This document shows positions 23,395 to 31,419 of a DNA stretch of 41,139 nt, one piece after another (within the stretch, counting starts at the first letter, position 1; each line of letters begins with the position of its first letter). Below the pieces are notes generated by a model. The model was not told where the DNA came from. It worked only from the letters and a program-made list of their open reading frames with translations, and made no database searches. The DNA comes from WLJO01 sp032117595. GTDB lineage: Bacteria > Actinomycetota > Acidimicrobiia > Acidimicrobiales > Ilumatobacteraceae. The stretch lies in NCBI GenBank assembly GCA_032117595.1, contig JAULYZ010000006.1, forward strand, positions 1 through 41,139, read 5' to 3'. The position numbers were made by a program, and so were the translations under genes.

Positions 23395-25710
23395 TCAGGC
23401 GACGGCGTGGAGCAGGGCGCGTTCGATCTCGTGGAGGTGGAACGAGTCGGCGACCTTGAGGCCGTCTGCATTTCGCACATAGAACGTGTCGACGACCTCG
23501 TTCCCCATGGTCTGGATCTTGGCGTGGCGGATGTCGAGTCCGAGCTCCCCGAGCGCCTTGGCGATCCGGTGGAGGATGCCGATCTTGTCGGGAGCCCGGA
23601 CCTCGATGACGGTTGCGTTCGACGAAACCTCGTTATCGATCCGCACCGATGGCGCCTGCAGCGTTGCGGCCAGCATCTTGCGCCGACGGTACGTACGGGC
23701 ACGCTCGGCGAGACGCGCCTCGATGGCGAGCTGACCGTCGAGTGCGCGCTCGAGGTCGGCGATCACGCGCGGCCAGGTGATTCCGTCTGCCGGCGGCGCG
23801 AGGCGGAACTCGTTGGCGGCCATGCCCTGCCGGCCGGCAATCGACTCGTCGGAGTGCGCCTCTGCCGACAGCACATCGAGCCCGTGCAGGCTGAGCACAC
23901 CCGCAACACGAGCAAAGAGCCCGGGACGGTCCGGGGCGACGACCGTGATGAGGTCATCGGTGGTGCGGATCGCGGTGCCTCCCTCGGCCATCAGCTCGAG
24001 CACCTCGTTCGTGGGGAACAGGCGCCAGTTCACCTCCGCCACGTCGCCGCCGCCGAGCACATGATGCGTGCGCTCAACGAGCACGTTCACGAGGTCGCGC
24101 TTCCAGGATCCCCACGCCGAGGGTCCGGTGGCGAGCGAGTCGGCCTCGGTGAGTGCGGCGAGCAGATCGAGTGTGGTGGGGTTGCCCACTGCTCGTGCCA
24201 CGGCGTGGATGGTGCCGTCGTCGGACAGATCGCGCCGAGTAGCCACATCCGGCAGCAGCAGGTGGTGCTCGACGAGCGCGAGCACCACGTTGACGTCGTC
24301 GTCGGAGAGACCGAGCCGCGGCCCGATCACCCGGACCAGCTGCACACCGACCTCGGTGTGATCGCCCGGGTAACCCTTTCCCACATCGTGCAACAGTGCA
24401 CCGAGCACCAGGAGATCCGGGCGCGGCACGCGGTGAGCGAGGTCGGCGGCATTTGCTGCTGCCTCCCAGAGGTGACGGTCGACGGTGAAACGGTGATAGG
24501 CGTTGCGCTGTGGCTTGTACCGGTTCGGCGCCCACTCGGGCAGGATCCGCACGAGCAGGTTGTACTGATCGAGTGCCTCGAACACCGGGATCGCAGGATG
24601 CCCTGCGAGCAGCAGGCCCACGAGGTCGTCGACGGCGCCAGCAGGCCACGGGGCCGGCATCTCGGGTGCCGAGGCAGCAAGCCGCTCGAGCGTTGCGCGA
24701 CTGATGCGAGCCCCCACTGCCGCAGCGGTGCGTGCCACGCGCAGCATGAGAGTCGGATCGGTTGCGGGATCGGCCGCCGCGTCGAGCTCCACCTCACCGC
24801 CGCGGAGCAGCACACCCGATGCGAGTGGATGATCCGCCGCCACCGGGGGCAGGCCGTTCACGCGCGACCACGTCTCGTCGCCCACCCACATCACGCGGCG
24901 GCAGGCCTCCGACACTGCGGCCATGAGCGCATCGGAGTCGCGATAGCCGGCGAGTTCGGCGACTGCGTCCTGTTCCTGCAGGAGCAGGACGTCTCCATGG
25001 CGACCCGTGACGCGGTGGAGCGCAACCCGTACTGCGAGCAACACATCTTCGGCCTCGGTGAGCGACAGGCGATCGGACGGGGCGATGAGCGCCCCGGCAG
25101 CCTCGGCCCAGCGGAGAGCGTGGATATCGCGCAGGCCACCGCTGCTGTCTTTCAGGTTCGGCTCGAGGAGGAACGCTGCCTCGCCAGCCGTCTGGTGCCG
25201 TTCGACGACACCGCGCGCGAGCGTTGCGAGCCAGCGTGAGCGTCTCGACCTCCAGTCCGAACTCACCACGCCGAGCAGATCGGAGGTCAACGCTGCGTCA
25301 CCGGCGAGGTGGCGCGCCGTGAGGAGTGCCGTGGCGGTATCGAGGTCGTCGGCGGCCAGCGACTTGGCCTCCTTGATCGTGCGGACGGTGTGGCCCAGCT
25401 TCACGCGGTCGGCGGAGTTGGCGGCATCCCAGATCGGGTACCAGAGTCGCTCGGCCACGGCGCCGACGTGCTTGGGTGAGTCGTGCAGCAGCAGGACGTC
25501 GAGATCGCTGTACGGCGCGAGTTCACCACGTCCGTAGCCGCCCGTGGCCACGAGCGCGAAACGCCCCTTTGCACCCTCGACTGCGGTGGAGAACAGCGAC
25601 ACCAGCCATGAGTCGGTGGCATCGGAGAGCGCCCGGCAGAGCGCACGGCCACCGATGCCCCGTTCGGCGATGAGCGCAACGCGCTCGTTAGTGCCGGAAG
25701 TGACGCTCAC
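23395..25710 (-). CDS. glnD: [protein-PII] uridylyl/adenylyltransferase
   Basis: A 771-residue bifunctional enzyme that attaches and removes UMP (AMP in many actinobacteria) on PII proteins in response to glutamine. Domains in order: nucleotidyltransferase with GGYGRGELAPYSDLDVLLL (Gly57, Asp69/Asp71); the linker domain with LLEPNLKDSSGGLRD; an HD domain with ALLHDVGKG (His-Asp at 441-442); and two ACT domains (VVAPDRPGLFARVAGVL and VRAPDKIGILHRIAKAL). The start is GTG 25710, overlapping purH by 23 bases; the longer frame upstream is the purH shadow. No glnB, glnK or amtB is in this window. The ACT domains bind glutamine and gate the HD activity. Confidence 0.93.
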   Translation of the reverse strand: MSVTSGTNERVALIAERGIGGRALCRALSDATDSWLVSLFSTAVEGAKGRFALVATGGYGRGELAPYSDLDVLLLHDSPKHVGAVAERLWYPIWDAANSADRVKLGHTVRTIKEAKSLAADDLDTATALLTARHLAGDAALTSDLLGVVSSDWRSRRSRWLATLARGVVERHQTAGEAAFLLEPNLKDSSGGLRDIHALRWAEAAGALIAPSDRLSLTEAEDVLLAVRVALHRVTGRHGDVLLLQEQDAVAELAGYRDSDALMAAVSEACRRVMWVGDETWSRVNGLPPVAADHPLASGVLLRGGEVELDAAADPATDPTLMLRVARTAAAVGARISRATLERLAASAPEMPAPWPAGAVDDLVGLLLAGHPAIPVFEALDQYNLLVRILPEWAPNRYKPQRNAYHRFTVDRHLWEAAANAADLAHRVPRPDLLVLGALLHDVGKGYPGDHTEVGVQLVRVIGPRLGLSDDDVNVVLALVEHHLLLPDVATRRDLSDDGTIHAVARAVGNPTTLDLLAALTEADSLATGPSAWGSWKRDLVNVLVERTHHVLGGGDVAEVNWRLFPTNEVLELMAEGGTAIRTTDDLITVVAPDRPGLFARVAGVLSLHGLDVLSAEAHSDESIAGRQGMAANEFRLAPPADGITWPRVIADLERALDGQLAIEARLAERARTYRRRKMLAATLQAPSVRIDNEVSSNATVIEVRAPDKIGILHRIAKALGELGLDIRHAKIQTMGNEVVDTFYVRNADGLKVADSFHLHEIERALLHAVA

Positions 25711-27205
25711 CGGTGAACACCATCGCAATGCCGTGCTCGTTGGCCGCAGCAATGACCTCGTCGTCCCGTACCGAACCACCCGGTTGCACCACTGCCCGCA
25801 CGCCCGCAGCCACGGCGGCATCCAGACCGTCCCGGAAGGGGAAGAAGGCGTCGCTCGCACACACACCGCCCGCAGCACGACCCGCTGCTCGTTCCTGCGA
25901 GATGCGTGCCGAGTCGAGCCGGTTCTGCTGGCCGGCACCGATGCCGAACGCCTGACGGTCCCTGGCGAGCACGATCGCGTTCGAACTGACCGCAGCGCAC
26001 ACCTGCCAACCGAACACGATGTCGTCCCACAGAGCGGGGTCGGGCTGTGCGTCGGTCACCACCCGCCACGACGAACGATCGACCGAGACCGGATCGACCT
26101 GTTGCACGAGCAGGCCCCCGTCGATGGAACGCAGGTCGAGCGCCGCGCCGTAGGGAACGGGCGCCGACAGCACGCGGAGATTCTTCTTTGCCGTGAGCAC
26201 CTCGAGGGCGCCGGGTTCGTAGCCGGGGGCAACCACCACCTCGGTGAAGACCGGCGCAAGTTCCTCGGCCATCGCCCGGGTGACCGTTCGGTTCGCGGCG
26301 ACGATGCCGCCGAATGCGCTCACCGGGTCGCACGCATGTGCGCGCGAGTAGGCCGTGGCGATGTCGCCCGCCACCGCTGCACCACAGGGATTCGCGTGCT
26401 TCACGACCACCACGCCGGGATCAGCAAAGGCATTCGCCAGGCGCCATGCAGCCTCGGCGTCGAACAGGTTCAGATAACTGAGTTCCTTGCCGCCGTGTTG
26501 CACCGCATCGTCCCACCAGCTGCGGCGGCCCTCCACGCGGTAGCGCGCACCCTGTTGGTGCGGGTTCTCCCCATAGCGGAGCTCCTGGGCGCGCACGAGC
26601 GAGAGATGGAGCGACCGAGGGAGTACCTCCCCACCACCCGCCGCACGTTCGCTCTCGTCGAACCACGTGACGATGGCAGCGTCGTAGGCAGCGGTGTGCG
26701 CGAAAGCATCCCGGGCGAGGCGCCAACGGGTTGCATCGCTCAACGCATTGCCGGGCGAGCGCAACTCATCGAGGAGCGCCCCGTACTGCGAGGGATCGGT
26801 GACCACCCCGACGTGTGCGTGATTCTTTGCAGCGGCCCGCACCATGGTCGGGCCGCCGACATCGATGAGTTCGATGCCGGGGTTGGACCCGAACGGGTAG
26901 AGGTTCACCACCGCCAGAGCGATCGGCTCGATGCCCAGGGACTCGAGGTCGGCGCGATGCGACTCCTGATGCAGATCGGCGAGCAGGCCGGCGTGCACCG
27001 CTGGGTGGAGGGTCACCACGCGGTGGCCGAGGACGGCCGGAAAGCCGGTGAGGGCGGCCACATCGGTGACCGGCAGACCGGCGGCAGAAACGGCCGCGGC
27101 CGTCCCCCCCGAGGAAATCAACTCCCAGCCAAGCTCCACCAGACCCCTGGCGAGATCGACCACACCGGTCTTGTCGTACACGGAGAGCAGGGCTCGCTTG
27201 GCCAC
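25688..27205 (-). CDS. purH: bifunctional AICAR transformylase / IMP cyclohydrolase
   Basis: A 505-residue enzyme for the last two steps of de novo IMP synthesis. The N-terminal IMP cyclohydrolase part has RALLSVYDKTGVVDLARGL and the ISSGGT loop. The C-terminal AICAR transformylase has VVVKHANPCGAAVA with the catalytic Lys-His pair, and closes with VQPGGSVRDDEVIAAANEHG. GTG 27205 is chosen because TACCCT lies 6 bases upstream and AKRALLSVYDKTG is the usual N-terminus. Its 3' end overlaps glnD by 23 bases, so the two probably share a message. That would link purine synthesis with nitrogen signalling. Confidence 0.95.
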   Translation of the reverse strand: MAKRALLSVYDKTGVVDLARGLVELGWELISSGGTAAAVSAAGLPVTDVAALTGFPAVLGHRVVTLHPAVHAGLLADLHQESHRADLESLGIEPIALAVVNLYPFGSNPGIELIDVGGPTMVRAAAKNHAHVGVVTDPSQYGALLDELRSPGNALSDATRWRLARDAFAHTAAYDAAIVTWFDESERAAGGGEVLPRSLHLSLVRAQELRYGENPHQQGARYRVEGRRSWWDDAVQHGGKELSYLNLFDAEAAWRLANAFADPGVVVVKHANPCGAAVAGDIATAYSRAHACDPVSAFGGIVAANRTVTRAMAEELAPVFTEVVVAPGYEPGALEVLTAKKNLRVLSAPVPYGAALDLRSIDGGLLVQQVDPVSVDRSSWRVVTDAQPDPALWDDIVFGWQVCAAVSSNAIVLARDRQAFGIGAGQQNRLDSARISQERAAGRAAGGVCASDAFFPFRDGLDAAVAAGVRAVVQPGGSVRDDEVIAAANEHGIAMVFTGERHFRH

Positions 27206-27211
27206 CCGATC

Positions 27212-27217
27212 AGGGTA
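27212..27217 (-). promoter_or_regulatory. -10 element of the purH-glnD operon
   Basis: TACCCT on the minus strand, 6 bases before GTG 27205; it decides the purH start over in-frame starts up to 27283. Confidence 0.45.
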
Positions 27218-27299
27218 CGGGGCACGGGGGGATACGCGGCACCGGCGACCCCGAGTCGGTACCGTCCGCATCGGGGGAGTCACACAGAGAGGGGATTAC

Positions 27300-27752
27300 A
27301 TGAAACTCAAGGTCTCGATCGCGAATCTGGTGATGCTCGTGGGTGGTCTGCTCACGTTCATCTTCTCGTTCCTCGACTTCTACAAGATCTCGTTCCTCGG
27401 AGAGTCAGTCGGGACGAACGCGTGGGATACCGATGCCGGCGCATTCGTCACCACGATCCCGGCGATCCTCGGGATCGCCATGCTGGTGTGGTGCGTGCTC
27501 GAACTGCTCGGCATCAACCTTCCCGCGAAGATCCTCACCTACAACAGCACCCAGATGAAGGGCACGTGGGGCATCGCCTCGATCGGCATCATGTTCGCCT
27601 TCCTCATCCAGAGCGGCGACAAGGGACCTGGCTTCTGGTTGATGCTCATCGGCTCGCTGGCCATGGCAGTGGGCAGCATCATGGCCCTGCTCAATGTCGG
27701 CGGCCAGACCGTCGACCTCGGTGCCATCAACAGCAAGAACGAGTCGGCCTGA
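27300..27752 (+). CDS. four-span membrane protein of unknown function
   Basis: A 150-residue protein with four predicted membrane segments at about 8-27 (LVMLVGGLLTFIFSFLDFY), 49-70, 87-104 and 109-131. The loops are short. I do not recognise a family, though small four-span proteins of this form are common in actinobacteria. ATG 27300 has a strong GAGAGGGG ribosome site, unlike most genes here, so it is likely on a leadered transcript; TACCGT at 27260-27265 is a possible -10. It is divergent from purH and convergent with sucD, with a strong hairpin between. Confidence 0.75.
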   Translation: MKLKVSIANLVMLVGGLLTFIFSFLDFYKISFLGESVGTNAWDTDAGAFVTTIPAILGIAMLVWCVLELLGINLPAKILTYNSTQMKGTWGIASIGIMFAFLIQSGDKGPGFWLMLIGSLAMAVGSIMALLNVGGQTVDLGAINSKNESA

Positions 27753-27767
27753 CGTCCGATCGCTGAA

Positions 27768-27794
27768 GCAGGACTGCGCTCAGCGCAGTCCTGC
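27768..27794. terminator. bidirectional terminator-like hairpin between the membrane protein gene and sucD
   Basis: A perfect 12-base inverted repeat (27768-27779 with 27783-27794) surrounds a 3-base loop. The loop, 27780-27782, is the sucD stop codon on the minus strand, so the stem is partly coding. It lies between two convergent genes. No T-run follows on either strand, which is common for actinobacterial terminators. Confidence 0.7.
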
Positions 27795-28679
27795 CACGAT
27801 CTCGGCCATCAACTCGCCGGCCTCGGTGGGGTTGAGGCCCACACGCACACCGGCTTCACGCAGCGCGTCCATCTTGCCCTGTGCGGTGCCCTTGCCGCCC
27901 GACACGATGGCGCCTGCGTGGCCCATCTTCTTGCCGGCCGGGGCGGTCACGCCGGCGATGTAGGCGCTCATCGGCTTGGTGACGTTCGCCTTGATGAAGG
28001 CTGCGGCCTCTTCCTCGGCCGAGCCACCGATCTCGCCGATCATGATGATGGCGTGGGTCTCGGGATCGGCCTGGAACTCGCGCAGACAATCGATGAAGTT
28101 CGTTCCCGGGACCGGATCACCGCCGATGCCGACACAGGTCGACACGCCGATTCCCTTTTGCTTCAGCTCGTAGAGCGCCTGATACGTGAGCGTGCCCGAA
28201 CGCGAGACGATGCCCACGTTGGGGCCCTTCGCCGACGGAAGCTCGGCGATCTCGCCTGCGGTGATGCCGATGTTGCACTTGCCTGGGCTGATGATGCCCG
28301 GGCAGTTCGGCCCGAGCAGGCGGGTCTTCGGGAAGTCACGGACGAGGGTGTTGTAGACCCGCGCCTCGTCCTGTGCCGGGATTCCTTCGGTGATGCAGAC
28401 GACGAAACGCACACCGGCCGCCGCTGCCTCGAGGATGGCCGCCGATGCAGCCTTCGGGGGCACGGCAATGAACGATGCGTCCGCGCCAGTCGCGCTCACG
28501 GCGTCCTTCACGGAATCGAAGACAGGGATGCCCTCAACGTCCTGACCCGACTTGCCGGGCGTGACGCCACCCACCACTTGGGTGCCGTACGCGCGGTTGC
28601 GCAGACCGTGGAACCGACCCTGTCCGCCGGTGAGTCCCTGGACGATGACCTTGGTGTTCTCGTTGACGAAGATCGCCAT
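27780..28679 (-). CDS. sucD: succinyl-CoA synthetase (ADP/GDP-forming) alpha subunit
   Basis: A 299-residue subunit that binds CoA and carries the phospho-histidine. Motifs are FVNENTKVIVQGLTGGQGRFH at the start, the GNVGIVSRSGTLTYQALYEL type block (here PNVGIVSRSGTLTYQ), and GIGGDPVPGTNFIDCL. HAGAIVSGGKGTAQGKM contains the catalytic His of the GHAGA motif. With SucC it makes ATP or GTP from succinyl-CoA in the TCA cycle. It lies 9 bases downstream of sucC. Its last codons form one arm of the terminator-like hairpin. Confidence 0.96.
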   Translation of the reverse strand: MAIFVNENTKVIVQGLTGGQGRFHGLRNRAYGTQVVGGVTPGKSGQDVEGIPVFDSVKDAVSATGADASFIAVPPKAASAAILEAAAAGVRFVVCITEGIPAQDEARVYNTLVRDFPKTRLLGPNCPGIISPGKCNIGITAGEIAELPSAKGPNVGIVSRSGTLTYQALYELKQKGIGVSTCVGIGGDPVPGTNFIDCLREFQADPETHAIIMIGEIGGSAEEEAAAFIKANVTKPMSAYIAGVTAPAGKKMGHAGAIVSGGKGTAQGKMDALREAGVRVGLNPTEAGELMAEIVAGLR

Positions 28680-28688
28680 GACAGTTCC

Positions 28689-29840
28689 TCAGTTCCCCTT
28701 CGCGATGGATACCGCGGTACGAGCGGCTTCGAGCATGGTGGGCTTGGAGATGAGCTTGGACTCCGGGATGCCCGCCGACTTCAGGATCTCGCGTCCCTCC
28801 TCGGCATTCGTGCCGTCGAGCCGGATCACGATCGGTGCACGCAGTTCCACGCGGCCGAGCGCAGCGACGATGCCCTTGGCGACTTCCTCACCGCGGGTGA
28901 TGCCACCGAAGATGTTGATGAAGATGCTCTTCACGTTCTGGTCGAAGTTGATCACCTCGAGCGCCGCAGTCATGACGTCGGCGTTCGCGCCACCACCGAT
29001 GTCGAGGAAGTTCGCCGCCTTCCCGCCCACCTGATTGACCACGTCGAGGGTGGACATCGCAAGGCCTGCTCCGTTGGCGATGATGCCCACGTAACCATCC
29101 AGACCGATGTACTGCAGGTCGTGTGTGCGGGCAAGCTGCTCGCGATCGTCGAGTTCCTCGGTTGCGCGGAACTCGTCCCACTCGGGATGACGGAACGCTG
29201 CGTTGTTGTCGAGGCTCACCTTTGCGTCGAGGGCGTGTACGCCACCATCGGGCCGGAGGATGAGCGGGTTGATCTCGGCGAGGTCGCAGTCGCCCTTCGT
29301 GAAGCACTCGTACAGCTTCACGAGGATCTCGGCGCAGCCGTCGACAGCCTTCGGGTTGATCTTGGCGTCCTTGACTGCCTTGAGCGCAACGTCCTTGCTG
29401 ATACCCACCGTGGGATCGATGTGCAGCATCACGATGGCGCTGGGGTCCTTCTCGGCCACCGCCTCGATCTCCACGCCACCCTGTGCAGAGAGCATCAGGA
29501 GATGCTTCTTTGCTGCGCGATCGAGGGTGTAGGAGGCGTAGTACTCCTCATCGATGTCCGAGGCGTGCTCGACCCAGAGCCGCTTCACGACATGGCCCTT
29601 GATGTCCATGCCGAGGATGTTCCCTGCGTGCAGACGGACCTCGTCGGCGTTGGCAGCAAGCTTGATGCCGCCGGCCTTGCCGCGGCCTCCCACCTGCACC
29701 TGGGCCTTCACGACCACCGGGTAGCCCGAGGCGTTGGCCACCTCGATGGCCTGATCGACGGTGTCGGCGACTCCACCGGGCGACACCGAGATGCCGAAGC
29801 GGGCGAAGTACTGCTTGCCCTGGTACTCGAAGAGATCCAC
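28689..29840 (-). CDS. sucC: succinyl-CoA synthetase beta subunit
   Basis: A 383-residue ATP-grasp subunit. It begins VDLFEYQGKQYFARFGIS, with the grasp domain element YPVVVKAQVQVGGRGKAGG. The C-terminal part is the ligase domain (FLDIGGGANADVMTAAL, FINIFGGITRGEEVAKG). The start is GTG 29840 with GGAGA about 7 bases upstream; a longer frame would run into the preceding gene. It is 2 bases from the stop of the B12-domain gene and 9 bases before sucD, so the three are co-transcribed. Confidence 0.95.
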   Translation of the reverse strand: MDLFEYQGKQYFARFGISVSPGGVADTVDQAIEVANASGYPVVVKAQVQVGGRGKAGGIKLAANADEVRLHAGNILGMDIKGHVVKRLWVEHASDIDEEYYASYTLDRAAKKHLLMLSAQGGVEIEAVAEKDPSAIVMLHIDPTVGISKDVALKAVKDAKINPKAVDGCAEILVKLYECFTKGDCDLAEINPLILRPDGGVHALDAKVSLDNNAAFRHPEWDEFRATEELDDREQLARTHDLQYIGLDGYVGIIANGAGLAMSTLDVVNQVGGKAANFLDIGGGANADVMTAALEVINFDQNVKSIFINIFGGITRGEEVAKGIVAALGRVELRAPIVIRLDGTNAEEGREILKSAGIPESKLISKPTMLEAARTAVSIAKGN

Positions 29841-29842
29841 GA

Positions 29843-30247
29843 TCAGTCTCCTTCTCGGGCATCGAGCGCCTGCTCGAGCCACTGTCCGATTGCCCGCAGC
29901 GATGCCCCGGGGGTGAACAACTCAGCGACGCCCTGTTCCTTCAGGACGCGCACATCGGCCTCGGGAATGGTTCCACCGCCGAAGACCAGCACGTCGAGAT
30001 CGCGTGAACGGAGTTCCTCCATCACGCGCGGGAACAGCGTGAGATGCGCGCCCGAGAGCAGCGACAACCCGACTGCGTCGACGTCTTCCTGGAGTGCTGT
30101 CTCGGCGATCTGGTCAGGGGTCTGGTGCAGACCCGTGTAGATCACCTCGAAGCCATGGTCGCGCAGTGCCCGGGCGACGGTCTTGGCTCCTCGGTCATGG
30201 CCGTCCAGACCCGGCTTGGCCACGACAACTCGGTAGGGACGCTTCAC
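29843..30247 (-). CDS. stand-alone cobalamin-binding domain, acyl-CoA mutase small-subunit-like
   Basis: A 134-residue B12-binding domain. The start MKRPYRVVVAKPGLDGHDRG contains the DxHxxG motif whose His replaces the lower axial ligand of cobalamin. The later SLLSGAHLTLFPRVMEEL and VLVFGGGTIPEADV match the C-terminal B12 domain of methylmalonyl-CoA mutase. As a separate chain it resembles the small subunits of two-component acyl-CoA mutases. The large catalytic subunit is not in this window. It lies directly upstream of sucC and sucD, so it may feed a mutase product such as succinyl-CoA to them. GTG 30247 lies 9 bases from TAGCGT. Confidence 0.9.
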   Translation of the reverse strand: MKRPYRVVVAKPGLDGHDRGAKTVARALRDHGFEVIYTGLHQTPDQIAETALQEDVDAVGLSLLSGAHLTLFPRVMEELRSRDLDVLVFGGGTIPEADVRVLKEQGVAELFTPGASLRAIGQWLEQALDAREGD

Positions 30248-30256
30248 GAACAGGGG

Positions 30257-30262
30257 ACGCTA
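30257..30262 (-). promoter_or_regulatory. -10 element of the B12-domain/sucC/sucD operon
   Basis: TAGCGT on the minus strand, 9 bases before GTG 30247. Confidence 0.45.
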
Positions 30263-30340
30263 TCGCTGGGCGGGCCCATCGGCGAAAGTCGACGTGATCG
30301 AGGGGCGGACGGACCGGGTGCTGATTGACTTGGCGTGCAG

Positions 30341-30898
30341 ATGGCCCCCGATCGCCGCACCCCCCGCCGCGACCTCGTGCGCACCCCGCGGTTCCGCTCG
30401 CCTGTGGCACGGGCCGTCGTTCCGGTGTTCGGCGGGATCCTCTTCTTTGCGGCCCTGTTCGCCATCACCTACCTCATCGCCGTGCTGGTTTCCGACGACA
30501 CCGAGGGAATCCGGATCGGCGACAAACAGTTCACGATCGGGCGGGCCGACATCGCCGCCGAGCGGATCCGTCGTTACGGGCCACTGCTCTATGCCGACCT
30601 CAAGGGCACCGAGGGCGAGCAGGCCATCGTGGTGGACCACAACGAGAACAGCCCCGACACCGAGGGGTGGTCGGTGTACTTCGCCTACCGGTCCGACCGT
30701 GGGCCATCGTGCCTCGTCTCGGTCAACCAGGAGACCCAGCGGCTGCAGGACTGCGACGGGGCGCCGGTCGCCGTCGACGAGCTCGAGCCTGCTGCACCCG
30801 ACGCCGAGGTCGTGGTGGAACTCGGCAACAAACCTGTGGTGAAGGTTCGGTTCGCTGCTGCGCTCCCGCCCACCACGGTCACGGCAACCACCGGCTGA
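30341..30898 (+). CDS. single-span membrane protein of unknown function
   Basis: A 185-residue protein. The basic N-terminus (RRTPRRDLVRTPRFRSP) precedes one membrane span at about 25-47 (VVPVFGGILFFAALFAITYL). The outside part has a small globular domain with paired cysteines in SCLVSVNQETQRLQDCDG, likely a disulfide. A Thr/Ala/Pro tail follows. I do not recognise a family. GTG 30335 is an alternative start two codons earlier. It faces away from the sucCD operon and converges on the flavodoxin gene with 30 bases between. Confidence 0.65.
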   Translation: MAPDRRTPRRDLVRTPRFRSPVARAVVPVFGGILFFAALFAITYLIAVLVSDDTEGIRIGDKQFTIGRADIAAERIRRYGPLLYADLKGTEGEQAIVVDHNENSPDTEGWSVYFAYRSDRGPSCLVSVNQETQRLQDCDGAPVAVDELEPAAPDAEVVVELGNKPVVKVRFAAALPPTTVTATTG

Positions 30899-30928
30899 AC
30901 CGTCAGGCCGAACCTTCTGGCTGAACCG

Positions 30929-31369
30929 TCAGGCTGCGGCGAGGCTCCCGAGGAGTCGCTCCACGTACTCACTCGCGTGCTGATCGAGTCGCCTGCGCTG
31001 CAGCGCAAGTCCGCCGAGCACGGTGGCGCCCTTGGACTCGAGGATCGTCGACATCTTCGCCGGCACCTTGCCGGGATTGAGTGCATAGGTGCAGAACGCT
31101 GCGGCACGCTTGCCCGCAATCGACGGCATGGCCCACAGATGGCCGGCCCCACCGGGACGCTGTGCCGCCACGAAGATCCCGTCGGTCCACGATCCGACCA
31201 GCACGAGATCGGCGCGCTCGAGCGCAGCGAGCTCGGGCTGGCGCACCGAGCACACGGCACTCACACCCCAACCGGCCTGCTGCAGGTTGGTGGCGATCTT
31301 CTCGCCCGCCTTCCAGGTGTTGCCGGTCAGGCTCTCGACGAGGACGATTGCGGTGCTCACAGGCCCCAT
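30929..31369 (-). CDS. flavodoxin-like protein
   Basis: A 146-residue flavodoxin-fold protein. The FMN-phosphate loop is VESLTGNTWKAGEKIA near the N-terminus, and the second loop has VLVGSWTDGIFVAAQRPGG. The last part has KRAAAFCTYALNPGKV and KGATVLGGLALQRRRL. As an electron carrier it could serve the molybdenum hydroxylase gene just upstream, 50 bases away on the same strand. GTG 31360 is an alternative start that removes three residues. Redox partner and reductase are not identified in this window. Confidence 0.8.
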   Translation of the reverse strand: MGPVSTAIVLVESLTGNTWKAGEKIATNLQQAGWGVSAVCSVRQPELAALERADLVLVGSWTDGIFVAAQRPGGAGHLWAMPSIAGKRAAAFCTYALNPGKVPAKMSTILESKGATVLGGLALQRRRLDQHASEYVERLLGSLAAA

Positions 31370-31419
31370 TGAAGCACGGGCGCGAACCCGAGGGGTGGTG
31401 CCGGAGGTCCTGAGGTTCC

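Noticed and set aside
29838..29882. Longer sucC start at 29882
   Set aside because: The extra residues overlap the B12-domain gene and lack family similarity, while GTG 29840 has a ribosome site.
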